NCBI GenBank assembly: GCA_948099385.1
Contig: CANUEZ040000024.1
Span: forward strand, 27,935,001-27,999,000
Length of the DNA: 64,000 bases
DNA from: Fasciola hepatica
Lineage: Eukaryota; Platyhelminthes; Trematoda; Plagiorchiida; Fasciolidae
Direction: 5' to 3'
Shown in pieces: positions 54,781-64,000 of this stretch. The notes under the pieces are model-generated. The model worked only from the letters and a program-made list of their open reading frames with translations, did no database searches and had not been told where the DNA came from. Position numbers and translations under genes: made by a program. Every line of letters starts with the position of its first letter. Within the stretch, counting starts at the first letter, position 1.

Positions 54781-55194
54781 TGGTGACCTTTTAGCTCGTT
54801 CCGTCAGACAAAACCATATAGAATTCCAGGATCTCGTATGGCGCAAACACAAAGTCCATTGGATCGCGACTGGGCTCATTTGACGCCGGATGCTGGCTCG
54901 TTTAAGAAGGCAATAACAATCACGAGCAGACGGAACTTTGGGATATGCCGACAACGACAAAACCAACAACACAACCACCACCGCCAAGTCACAGGCAGGA
55001 TCTACCCAGGTCAGAAGCCATGTTAAGGAGGACGCAATTTTGCGATGGACGCACAGCGACCAGTGTGAGTCATGAAGAACGGCTTGTGCTGGCCTCGTTG
55101 TTGTGTTCGATCGCGGCGGAAGCATGGAAAACGTCCCTCGCCACCGAAGCCAGCGTATCTATCACGGGTTGGAGCCCAACTGCGTTGGTTTTTT
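54781..55194 (+). other. Decayed pol tail and 3' region of E3
   Basis: Several overlapping frames with Gln/His/Pro-rich composition (TTTKPTTQPPPPSHR) that would suit a pol C-terminal tail. No domain can be fixed. Confidence 0.3.
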
Positions 55195-55203
55195 AGGGGG
55201 AGA
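55195..55203 (+). other. Polypurine tract of E3
   Basis: AGGGGGAGA five bases before the right LTR. Confidence 0.5.
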
Positions 55204-55207
55204 CCCC

Positions 55208-55479
55208 TGTAGCGCTACCGATACGGCACACTTATACAATGACTTACAACTTTGTTCATTTGAACAACTTCCGAATTTGGTGACGCCACTGGCTCCGCCT
55301 GTGTTCAGCAACTGCACCCCTTTGTGATCCTCCGATATACACGTTTTCCCGCTCCGGAGTTTTGAGTTCTGCTCTTTTGATCGCTGCCGAGTATATTTGC
55401 TGAGGTGTCGCGAAACGAGGACCGGGGGCTATAGAAACTATAAGTGAGCAGGTCCCGACCTAACTTAGGAGAATCCTAA
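55208..55479 (+). repeat. 3' LTR of E3 (family S)
   Basis: Starts TGTAGCGCTACCGATACGG and ends near GAGAATCCTAA, matching the three other S copies. Confidence 0.7.
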
Positions 55480-56037
55480 AAGCTTACGCTTCCAATTCGA
55501 CCAACAGGAAATCCCAAGTCCGTTCGGTAAAACGTAATAATAAGAACGGTCATTGTACACACCAGACTACAATGCTGGGTATACACTTTTCTGCATAGAA
55601 ACACAGTTAGTTGATAAGAGTTCTAGTTGAAATTCCAAATGGAACATTTATCTAATAAGGTAAATTAATAATGATAATACTGATTAGCAGCCTAAAGAAA
55701 TACCTCCCAAGTATGCTATGCCTAGACTACGACTTTGTGGACATGGATCTACAACTAAAACAGCTAAGAGCCTGGGCATTCCATGCCTACATTTTTTATC
55801 TCATGCAAGTGCAACATAAAATTTGTTGTTACATAAAACTCAACAGAAACATCATATCCTTGGATGCAACACTCCTCGATAACTGAGGGGTTTGAATGCA
55901 CAACGCAGAGTACACCATTCGTAAGCCAAAGTTCAATATAAAGTTAGTAGATCAATTCATCATTTTTCAAAAGTGGAGTGTCACCAAAGAGGGGCGCAAT
56001 TAAAAAAACGTAACGAGTGGGAACACTCCGGGATACC
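55480..56037. other. Unassigned AT-rich sequence
   Basis: One 71-codon frame (55,671-55,886) with no recognised similarity; otherwise nothing. Confidence 0.25.
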
Positions 56038-56480
56038 GCGAAGCCGCTACAGTATTTTCATTTGACCTTATCAACGCATAGCACAGCCGTTCGAAGAGCG
56101 CGCTTTCGTTCATTCGGTATAATCAACACCCCCTAAGGCATTTTAAACATCAGTAACAATTTATCATAAATAACAACTCTAACCGTTTCCTAGATTTAGT
56201 TCATAGTTTGTTTAATACTTTCCTCTCTCACTAAATACAGTTGTTTTACACACAAACTCTCAAGCGATACTCCGTTTTGTCGAAAACAATTTCCGATCTA
56301 TTATCCTTGAAACCTGCACGGTAAAATGTATTGTAGTTCAACGTTTCCTTAAGTGGGACTGCCTCTTTTTTTGTCTCTTGATATTCCAGATCCGGTAACA
56401 ACACAACACAAGGGTGGTGAAAATCTTCGAAAAAATCAGAATAAAACGGTCCTCGAAATGCCAGTGTGTACAAGTTTGCA
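56038..56480 (+). repeat. Repeat T, copy T2
   Basis: Second copy of T (compare 28,011-28,470). Begins GCGAAGCCGCTACAGT, the end of R, but no other R sequence is attached. A 75-codon minus frame (56,246-56,473) reads FHHPCVVLLPDLEYQETKK; I do not recognise it. Confidence 0.65.
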
Positions 56481-59400
56481 ATTTCTTCTTTTTGCAGTAG
56501 TCGTCTGATTTTCGCTAACTATATTGGGCCGGCAGACTGGGAAGCGGGCAGTTGAGAAATAGGAAAACGGGATACGTATTCCTAGCGCTCATTTTTTCGC
56601 ATGTCGGGCGTAGCCTACTATTCGTCCTACGCTAACGCCTGCTACCAGAATACAAGCGGCCGTTTCGATTTTTCCAGCTTGTGCATGCTTACCCTTGCAC
56701 ACCAACGCGCTCATTCAACCACCTTAAAACCTCAGGGCCTATGCGCTACCTATGTGCGCCGGGTAGCTCACCAGAGTTCCCAATGGGGCGCACAGTGCCT
56801 AAACGTCATATGGTCGTGGCAACACGGACCAATGAAATTAGAGTACCAAACAGTCGGTTCTACTAAAAGCACCGTGTTTGCTGGCAATACCTGCCTGTCC
56901 GTGGTAGTGACCTTGAGTAAAGTTCGATGAATATCAGACAAAAATTGCAAAATGGTCGCCATATAACAAAGGTTCGGTACTACATGCTTTCACCCTGTTA
57001 TTGTTGCTTTGGCCGTCAGCAATGGGCGATACAGTCATTTTGTCGCCCGTAAACCTTTTGGAGGAACTTTACGGCGATGTCGGGTGCCCTGGATGAAACA
57101 CTACGGTTATTCATTACCTGTTGACGCTTGTCAATCAAAGACAAACCGTGTATCCTGTGAAACCGGTGGCATCAAAACCTCACATTACCCCAATGAACAT
57201 GAAGATGTTGGAACAACAAATAGTGAAGATGAAATCCCATACAGGCTATTTCATTTGCGGAAAATGCTTAGAACATGGAGTGCACTAAGATAATAATGTT
57301 AAATCACGCCGGTTGACGAATTTGGAATAATGGACACAATATTTCCTAGAAATCGCATTCATCTAACCTAAAGACGATTGAAAATTTCCCCCCGATGGTC
57401 GCCAGTCGCCAAGGGTTTCAGTCTACTAGGTAACGAAAAGCCGTTGACGATCAGCTAGACAGATTTCTTTCCCGACTTCCTCTTGATTTTCTCCACAAGT
57501 GCCGTAGTTGAGACGAATATCGATGCCGGAAGGTTACCGAATACCGTTAATTCTCACTGTACTTAGGCTTAGTTTGCCTAATGTGTGTTCTGACAACTCA
57601 TTTTCATCGTCATTTCCCCTTACTGTCCATCGTTATTCCTATTTAGCGAACTTGAAGAAAAATCAAGACACGGATTTAGCCCAGAATGTGATGGCTTCAT
57701 TCGTAAACATAAACCGAGTAATATTTGGTTGGGTGAGACGTCTATCCGTATGTATTTACAAATCCGTATTATTGAAGTTGAATGTCATGGCCAACTGGAC
57801 TGCTTCAGTACATTATCGTTTGGGTCTTTTCTTTTTAAAGTTATCCCCATGGAAAAGGGTCTACCAAGAATTTCGTCTCAAAAGGGTTCATGAAACAATA
57901 TAGCTCATACCATCATGGATCAAAGAATATAAGCTATAAGACACAGCACACACATGGGACCGTCGGAAAAAGTGTTTCGCCTCGGGGTTTGGTTGAGGTT
58001 AAAGACTTCAAAAGAAACTTGCACGAAAAGGAAAATCGAGCTAACATGGTTTGTAGCTCATTGTTTGAAATTTTCCATTACTACAGAATGCTTTGCTAAC
58101 ACCATCCGTCCGTGATAATTCTGGACATTATATCCGATCAGGAAGATTCCGGGCTTAAAAAGAAAACGAGCCGCCCCGGACTTCATTCACTTCAGACCAC
58201 ATAATAGATACGCCTTCCGGAAATCAACTCTGCATGGCCTCACGGCTGGCACGTGTGCGACGGTATAACTAACTCCTAGACTCCAGAGTGGGTTCTTCAG
58301 CAACCCACATATGACACCACAGATACATGAAAAGTACAGTTGGCCATCGAATATTGGCTCCAAAATACGAGTGGCGACCTTATTTGTTATTCCACTGTAG
58401 TAAGTTGGCCATTGTATTTCAATTAACCATTCTTTTTTCCGCAGGACTTCTACTTAGATATGGATGCACAATGACCCTGTGGTACCTTGTACATCCCGCC
58501 TATTCTACCGTTTGCTTTTCACTGTATTGTGCAATTTTTGTTGTTTTATCAAATTATTGAGGACGCTTTTCGACCGATCTCCAAGTGTTTACAGCGGATT
58601 GTTCCTTATGCGTTGTTTGTGAGCTTTGTGTGACCTGTGGCAACAAAGGTCGAATTTATACAATTCCAAAGTCTATTTTAGGGCATTTACTGCGACTTGG
58701 CACCCGACAGTGGGATTTTTAGGATCAATTCAAAAAGACGTACCACCACCTGACCGAAATCCGCTTGGGAATAACTCACCAAGCAATGTTTATGCGGCCA
58801 GTTTGATGTCGACTCACTGAACATAGCGGGCATATTGTGAGTCGTCTTTTTCTATTACTGTTACACCACATTTCTGTACAGTGGCATTTTGTTACCACAC
58901 TTCCTTTCTGTCCAGCGTCTAAATCAAGCCGCCACAACTCTTAGTACTTTGGGTTTGATAAAATAATATTCCTCGTTTAATAGCTTCTACCGTCGTTATT
59001 GAATTATCTAACCATATGAGTTTATTCCTGTTTAGTGGCGAGTTCTGCTCAAAAGGGAAGGGGGAATGGCGAACAACGTTCGTAGAAGACACTCGACTGG
59101 TCGACGCCATTAGATACGCACCCATGGCAGGGGTGGTCGAGGGGGAACGTTTATCGATGAGAGGATAAATCAACTGGTGGCCATCGTTTCCTTTTCCCGC
59201 CACCCATTGGCAAAGGGGTAGAAAGTGAGCTCATTACTTGCAATCTTCAAGGTAGTACAAAGCCTATTGGTTGGTGAAGTGTTGGTGGAAGGTTAGCATG
59301 CTATCGGCCATATGCTATCAGTCTGCCAAAAATGTAGTGCCCAAGAACGTTGGTAATTTGTTGGTTTTACCAAGTTTGAGCTAAAAGGGCTCTTTATCGC

Positions 59401-59759
59401 ATAGAATTTCACCTACCTCGGTTACGGAACTTCATTCGTTGTTGGATTCATCACTGTATTATTCCGGATTCATTGCAAACTGCTCTTCCAAACTAGGGCC
59501 ATTGTTGGACCTGTTTCAAAAAAAACTCTAGCCACGCCCTCAGACACTGTCAGTGCTTATCCGCGTCCGATGAATAAGTAAGCCTAAGGCCGCTCCACCC
59601 ATGACTGATCATGGGTTTGGAGGTTGTGATTTGGGGATGCGCCAAGTAGCAAGTAGCTCTGCTCGAGGTCAGTACTACTCCAACTGGGACTTGGTGGTAC
59701 CCTTTATTGTTCGCAAAAAATTCCCAGCCGTGCCGTTAGACCGCGGATGACTTAAAAGA
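56481..59759. other. Unassigned sequence
   Basis: About 3.3 kb without domains I can support. The longest frame (57,508-57,903, plus, 131 codons) has no motif. The left part is near-neutral in composition; the right end (59,280-59,760) may be the decayed tail of the next gypsy element. Confidence 0.3.
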
Positions 59760-60300
59760 GTTAACGCGTGGTGGCTGCCTATATACTTCAGTGAACCTGC
59801 CACCGTCTAAGTAGCGAAATCAATCTCGTAAACCTTAGCTGACACATGGTACTTCTTGGCTAGATGTTTTCAGAGGCTCAGTAATAGCGGAATCAGGGCC
59901 ATCTGAAATAGGAATCGATGATACAGAGGGCGTGGAACGTGTTCAGGAATGGTCCGCAGTAATCAGTATAAACAAGCTGCCGGGCTTTGTCTGATGTGGG
60001 CAGTGTGGTCCGCTTTGAATGTTGAGAATGAATTTTACGCACAAGATCAGTGCAACATTTAGTAACTCAGCAGGAATCTCAGATCAATCCGGGCCACCAA
60101 CAAATAATTCGGGCCTGGGATTTCATTTTTCGATACCGAGGTTCCCGGGATGCAAGTCGGCCGGAACGGCCGAACGCAATGAAGGATGTTTAATAATGCG
60201 ACCACTGAAACACAAAACACTACTACGAGTCACGAAAGTGTTTTCGTGACTCTTGTAAAATTTCGGAAGTTACCGCTTTACATCCGCTTTGCAATCAAGT
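59760..60300 (-). pseudogene. Integrase remnant of G4
   Basis: Translated through stops: KMKSQARIICWWPG, a Cys-rich region (KCCTDLVRKIHSQ, for C-x2-C), KARQLVYTDYCGPF (first Asp as TDYCGPF) and ALCIIDSYFRWP. These are the finger-core boundary blocks of gypsy integrases. Several in-frame stops; the rest of the core is unreadable. Confidence 0.55.
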
Positions 60301-60478
60301 AAAACACAAGAAAAAGCGGCACGGATATATATCTGAGTTTCATAAATCGGTTCGGATCTAAAGAGGGGTGAATGAAATGATAAGACGTCAGAATAAACTT
60401 CCTCAGAAGTGACGCAAAGAGAAAAATAATCTACTCAAAGAATGGTTTCTGCCTTATGATGTTGAATGTCACAAGAAT

Positions 60479-60945
60479 ATGCTCCGCCGCGAAACCATGG
60501 CTACGGATGATTCCGCTAACGAAGTGTGTGGATCTTATATGTATTTCAAAGCTTCACGATCGGTCGCCAACTTTAAGTTTGACCCAAGCAAATACTTGTC
60601 TAATCAAGTGATTGCCCATAAGACAGCTAATGCTTCACTTTGTGTCTGTGAATATCCACGTTTCGCAGGAATAAGTCAACGCGAAGTGCGCAGCGCCGGA
60701 TGAAAGTCCTGTCCTAGCACAGCTCAAATCCCAGTAAGGGAAGCATCCGTGGTGACAGCAGATGATAACTCGGGTGAAGGTGCGTGTAAAACCGCACTAG
60801 AAGAAATGAAGTTGAGCATCCCCCAAGGCACATGCTCGTGTCTGGAGGAGCTTCTACTTGAATTTTGTGAACAAAGATAAGGCAGCGGTTCTGCTTTGAA
60901 AGAAAAGTTCAGAATGAATCTGGAATAATACTGTGGTGAACCCAA
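60479..60945 (-). pseudogene. Connection and RNase H remnant of G4
   Basis: MGSPQYYSRFILNFSFKAEP is the RT-RNase H connection, VTTDASLTGIG-like sequence starts RNase H, and GYSQTQSEALAVLWAI (catalytic Glu) then TDREALKYIYDPHTSLAESS (catalytic Asp) follow near 60,480-60,650. Frame changes at about 60,720. Confidence 0.65.
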
Positions 60946-61612
60946 AACGAAGGAAATTCTTCAAGAGATGTCGGTGAGGGTGTGTGTGATAAAGTAGAAA
61001 AACGATCAGGATCGGGTCGGAAGTCAGTTTGTCTACCAGACATTCTAAACGCGTGAAATGAGTGATCAAAAATACACTTTTCGGGATTATTAAACTTGGG
61101 CACCAAACACAAACGTTCGCCTTGTAGTTCCGTGGGTGGTGCGTGCACAGTGATATCCCCTGAATGGGCGACTACACCTTGCACACAAAAATTAGGAGAA
61201 TCAATGGCACTTTTGAAAATTCCGGGTGGCATACTGAGGCTCAAAGGTAAAAGTTATACTGAAATAGTCCAAAAAGTAAGGTGAATGTTGTGAACTCATA
61301 GGCTTTTTCGTCGAGTGGTATTTGTAGAAATATATACTTTTGATCCAACTTGGAATAGAATTTTGAGCCGTGAAGCCAATGCAGAACACCTTCCGGTTCC
61401 GTCGTAGAGAGACTGGTCTGCTTCAGGAATTTGTTCACGGTGATACGGTAATCTCCACGAATTCTGGGAGTTTCCCTGTGCCTTTTAAATGAAATCACAG
61501 TTGGTGACCCCAGGGATGACGAACGCATATCAGGATATCTTTCGTGGCCAATTGGTAGGTTGCTTTCATCACTGGTTCCCACAGTGCCAAGGGTAATATT
61601 TTTTACGTGCAC
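60946..61612 (-). pseudogene. Reverse transcriptase remnant of G4
   Basis: The 61,241-61,612 frame reads RIRGDYRITVNKFLKQTSLS, HGSKFYSKLDQKYIFLQIPL (motif A, Asp kept) and LLFGLFQYNFYL. The later frame (60,909-61,244) has NNPEKCIFDHS and PDPDRFSTLSHTPSPTSLEE. The (Y/F)xDD box is not visible and appears lost. Confidence 0.65.
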
Positions 61613-61683
61613 GAACCACGGACGCGGACACGATTCATAACTAACGAGTACGATGAGTAGAAAGAAAAGAACTGATGGATTTT

Positions 61684-62147
61684 TATGGGTACATTGGTTG
61701 TCCTATACAGCTGACAGATGGGAGGTTAACCGAGCCATAGGTTTGAGTCTGCGAGCCATAGTGCGGCTTGTTTCCAGAGTTACCTAGCTTAAGATGGTGA
61801 TGAGACCCTATGCGATGGCACCAGGCTGACTCAAACAAGCAGAACGCAAACAATCGGTCGATTGAAAAAAATGGGGCTAAGCCAAATTCTCGGTCTGTCA
61901 AATAGTTCGGTCAACTTTTGTTTGGCCCGTTACCCACCTCAATGAACGACTGATGAGAGTCACTGAATTAAAGTACAGCACTTCTGAAGTAAGCCCATGT
62001 GTCTGGAATGTGGAAAAGTATGTTGGAGCACTATTGTATCTGATTATAAATCATTTATGTGATCATGAAAAGTGAGTCGCGAAGTGAGACTGTCTATGGC
62101 TAGTGGAATAACCGGTACGGGTATTGGATGCTCCTTACGAGCAGCAA
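61684..62147 (+). repeat. Repeat R, copy R7 (left part of a foldback)
   Basis: A diverged R copy, from 'ttggttgtcctatacag' to 'gatgctccttacgagcagc'. The part from 61,838 is the left arm of an inverted repeat with R8. Confidence 0.65.
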
Positions 62148-62514
62148 CCACTTCCACGTTAAACCGCAGTACAGATACCTACTGCGGTGTACTATGGAAA
62201 TGATTGCTGCTCGTAAGGAGCATCCAATACCCGTACCGGTTATTCCACTAGCCATAGACAGTCTCACTTCGCGACTCACTTTTCATGATCACATAAATGA
62301 TTTATAGTCAGATACAATAGTGCTCCAACATACTTTTCCACATTCCAGACACATGGGCTTACTTCAGAAGTGCTGTACTTTAATTCAGTGACTCTCATCA
62401 GTCGTTCATTGAGGTGGGTAACGGGCCAAACAAAAGTTGACCGAACTATTTGACAGGCCGAGAATTTGGCTTAGCCTCATTTTTTTTCAATCGACTGGTT
62501 GTTTGCACTCTGCT
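61838..62514. repeat. Foldback element: inverted pair of R copies
   Basis: 61,838-62,147 is the reverse complement of 62,204-62,514 with about 97% identity (one A-run length change, several substitutions near the outer end). The 56-bp spacer has its own small stem (accgcagt / actgcggt). The structure is like a foldback transposon or a replication-generated inversion. Confidence 0.8.
62204..62514 (-). repeat. Repeat R, copy R8 (right arm)
   Basis: Minus-oriented R fragment, same subtype as R7. It abuts BEL/Pao RNase H sequence at 62,515. Confidence 0.65.
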
Positions 62515-63288
62515 AGGACCTTCGATCCAGCAGCCGATATCACTCGGTGATGTTCTGCTCCTTGATGCCAAGTCTGTAGAGGGAGCCTCCGATCTGACAT
62601 GGCGCTACTGCCAGGGTTCCGACCACCAACGGATTCCAGCCAAAAGGTGCTCAACGTAAGCACCAAATCTCGTTTCCGTGTTGTTTGTGTTGCACAAAAC
62701 TATAGCAAAGTCCGTCCAGTAGTAAGTTCTATCAAATTTAATTCCAGTTTCTTTATTGAACATCCAAGAGACTCTAGCGGCCAGTCCTGCTGCGGCTTAC
62801 TCCAATCGAGGGATTATTACAGTCCTCAGAGGAGTTACCCTTGACTTGAATAGCAATAGGGCACAATAGGGGACCATGTCCATTGAAACCATTCTGGAAT
62901 ACGCCACCACATAATAGCCAAGTTCAGAAGCGTCACAAAATACATGAAGCTCTGCACCTTCGTTCAACGAGTCACCTCTAATAACAGAACGCTGAATTTT
63001 CAGTGCGCAAAGTTGTCCCGCACTCCTTAACCACCCATTCCAGCATCGTAGGGGTTTTTCTCCAAATGAACCTTCCCAACCATGCTTTGAGCGACACAGT
63101 GATTGCAATAACACATTGCCTGGAAGAATAAAAGGTGAAACCAACCCCAGCAATTCAAACGCTGAGGATATTGTGGACAACAAGCCACGCCTTGTTTGAG
63201 GTTTCCGCGCATTGCATTCGAAAATTGGAACCTGCGTTCCTTTGAGTTCTTTTACAATCCCAGCGTCCTCTCCGGTACTGATGCGCAA
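62515..63288 (-). pseudogene. BEL/Pao RNase H and Pao-specific linker
   Basis: The 62,797-63,288 frame has TRRGLLSTISSAFELLGLVS and PFILPGNVLLQSLCRSKHGW, the Pao linker signature, then GAELHVFCDASELGYYVVAY (first catalytic Asp) and KSRVTPLRTVIIPRLE (catalytic Glu). Other frames continue with YYWTDFAIVL (Asp) to about 62,650 and RHVRSEAPSTDLASR. Best-preserved BEL part. Confidence 0.8.
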
Positions 63289-63660
63289 TCATCTGTTTCC
63301 AAAGGGAGATGGGCCAGCTCATATTTTGGTAAATTATCCAGCACCTCTTTAGATTACACACTTACTTATGAAGCCGGAATCCGCCTCGTGATAGTAATTC
63401 ACTTATTTGGAGAACAAAATCTTTTGGATTCTCCGGCGTGGGCAAGAACACAAGACAACCGTCTACATAGAAGTTGTCATACACAGCTCTGGAGACGCAA
63501 TCCTCATACTGTCTTCCTCAGTCGTCTGCCGTGCGAAATAATGCAAATTGTGCACAAAATGGGGAGAAGGTGGCACGAAATGGGTGGGCATTCATTTGAT
63601 GTTCAACAAGATTACCATCAAGTTGACGATTTGTAAGAGAGTCTTTCGATGCATAACTAA
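63289..63660 (-). pseudogene. BEL/Pao reverse transcriptase C-terminal part
   Basis: The minus strand reads FSPFCAQFALFRTADD (BEL-type FG-x-x-x-SPF) near 63,560, then VYDNFYVDGCLVFLPTPENP near 63,460, where YVDD is YVDG, and FVLQISELLSRGGFRLHK. The second catalytic Asp is lost and a stop follows HK. RT would be inactive. Confidence 0.7.
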
Positions 63661-64000
63661 CACAAAAATCGGCGTTTGACAGCCGACCGATCTGTTTCGC
63701 TAAGGGGTAGGTTCACCTCATCGTGGTTTACTCTCCTCACAAAGCGTGGCTTCTGGTTTATTTGACCAAGACCAATCCATCCCAAAATTGTCCGCACGGC
63801 ATAGGGTTGTTTCCTTTTGCCGCATGTTTGCTCTAGTGCCTAGTGTGCTTCTGGAAAGTCGGCGCCCATCAAGATTCGCGCTCTCAGTTCTTTCAAATTC
63901 TGTCTTTGGACGCAATGTACGTGAGAAAAGGGTAGAACGTTCGCATCTGTATAGTACTGGACTGGTTGGATTGATAACCTATCAACACAGAGGGCCCGCC
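63661..64000 (-). pseudogene. BEL/Pao protease-RT linker
   Basis: A minus frame contains KQPYAVRTILGWIGLGQINQ, the BEL block between protease and RT (xPxAVRTxLGWxLxG), reached by a frameshift from the 63,718-63,915 frame. Upstream parts are outside the window. Confidence 0.55.

Larger units (their letters stand above)
51133..55479 (+). mobile_element. Ty3/gypsy element E3 (CsRn1 type) with LTRs
   Basis: Two LTRs of family S (51,133-51,403 and 55,208-55,479) in the same orientation flank gag, protease, RT, RNase H and a truncated integrase. A tRNA-Trp-like primer site follows the left LTR and a G-rich tract precedes the right one. The LTRs are visibly diverged (roughly 75-80% by eye), so the insertion is old. 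Many frameshifts and stops. Confidence 0.75.
59760..61680 (-). mobile_element. Ty3/gypsy element G4, minus strand, highly decayed
   Basis: On the minus strand RT, connection, RNase H and integrase remnants follow from about 61,610 to 59,760. The type differs from CsRn1: RT has GDYRITVN and RNase H has TDREALKYIY, as in the lineage of Gulliver-like flatworm elements (name used by resemblance). No LTRs found. Its 5' side meets repeat R7 at about 61,684. Confidence 0.65.
62515..64000 (-). mobile_element. BEL/Pao element, minus strand, truncated by the window end
   Basis: On the minus strand, protease-RT linker, RT and RNase H of a BEL/Pao pol run from 64,000 to 62,515, then are cut by the foldback R pair. 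Motifs are specific to BEL/Pao (see parts). It lies in a different element class from all others in this window. It is broken by frameshifts. Confidence 0.75.

Noticed and set aside
58919..59203. 94-codon minus frame as a gypsy integrase end
   Set aside because: No GPY/F block, zinc finger or catalytic motif; position alone is not enough.
63196..63636. 146-codon plus frame
   Set aside because: Antisense shadow of the BEL/Pao RT, whose motifs are all on the minus strand.

Overview
The window looks like repeat-rich nuclear DNA of a flatworm (Platyhelminthes), most likely a parasitic trematode or cestode. This is inferred from the mix of elements, not from a host gene. Almost everything recognisable is a decayed retroelement: Ty3/gypsy elements of the CsRn1/Boudicca type (relict C-x2-H-x9-C-x3-C gag knuckle, a tRNA-Trp-like primer site), other Ty3/gypsy elements, one BEL/Pao element, Penelope-like elements (PLEs) with GIY-YIG domains, and at least two LINE families with AP-endonuclease and reverse transcriptase. 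No operon, rRNA, genuine tRNA gene or CRISPR array is visible. Only one sizeable ORF (18,181-18,687, minus) does not look like a transposon.

Layout. 0.3-1.3 kb: integrase end of a gypsy element (minus). 1.56-3.07 kb: array of tRNA-derived SINE-like copies. 4.0-12.4 kb: gypsy copy A (plus), split by a second CsRn1-like element (7.1-11.05 kb) and followed by an anonymous repeat, R. 12,444-17,420: structurally complete gypsy element with 405-bp LTRs, primer site, polypurine tract and 4-bp target duplication. 17.4-26.99 kb: R fragment, hairpin, orphan ORF, PLE fragments, solo LTR and a minus-strand LINE (family F2). 27-30 kb: repeats R and T, a solo LTR and a 0.9-kb inverted-repeat arm. 30.1-33.3 kb: LINE family F1 (minus), head-to-head with a PLE (33.4-34.5 kb).

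31,545-38,317 is a giant inverted repeat: two 3,283-bp arms that appear identical around a 207-bp loop lying mostly in a solo LTR. 38.3-41.4 kb: unknown sequence and F2 LINE debris. 41.4-47.5 kb: a mosaic of near-identical copies of pieces from 29-30 kb (inverted), 26.6-27.5 kb (direct) and 4.9-12.4 kb (inverted, gypsy copy B). 48.2-50.0 kb: an R copy split by a 1.05-kb insert. 51,133-55,479: gypsy element with 271-272-bp LTRs. 56-59 kb: mostly unrecognised. 59.8-61.7 kb: gypsy element (minus). 61.7-62.5 kb: foldback pair of R repeats. 62.5-64 kb: BEL/Pao (minus).

Nothing here can work as an intact autonomous element. Every pol gene has stops, frameshifts, truncation or lost catalytic residues. 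The main interest is structural: the palindrome, the cross-duplicated mosaic and the undescribed R and T repeats. The palindrome and mosaic could be real rearrangements or long-read assembly artefacts, and sequence alone cannot settle which.
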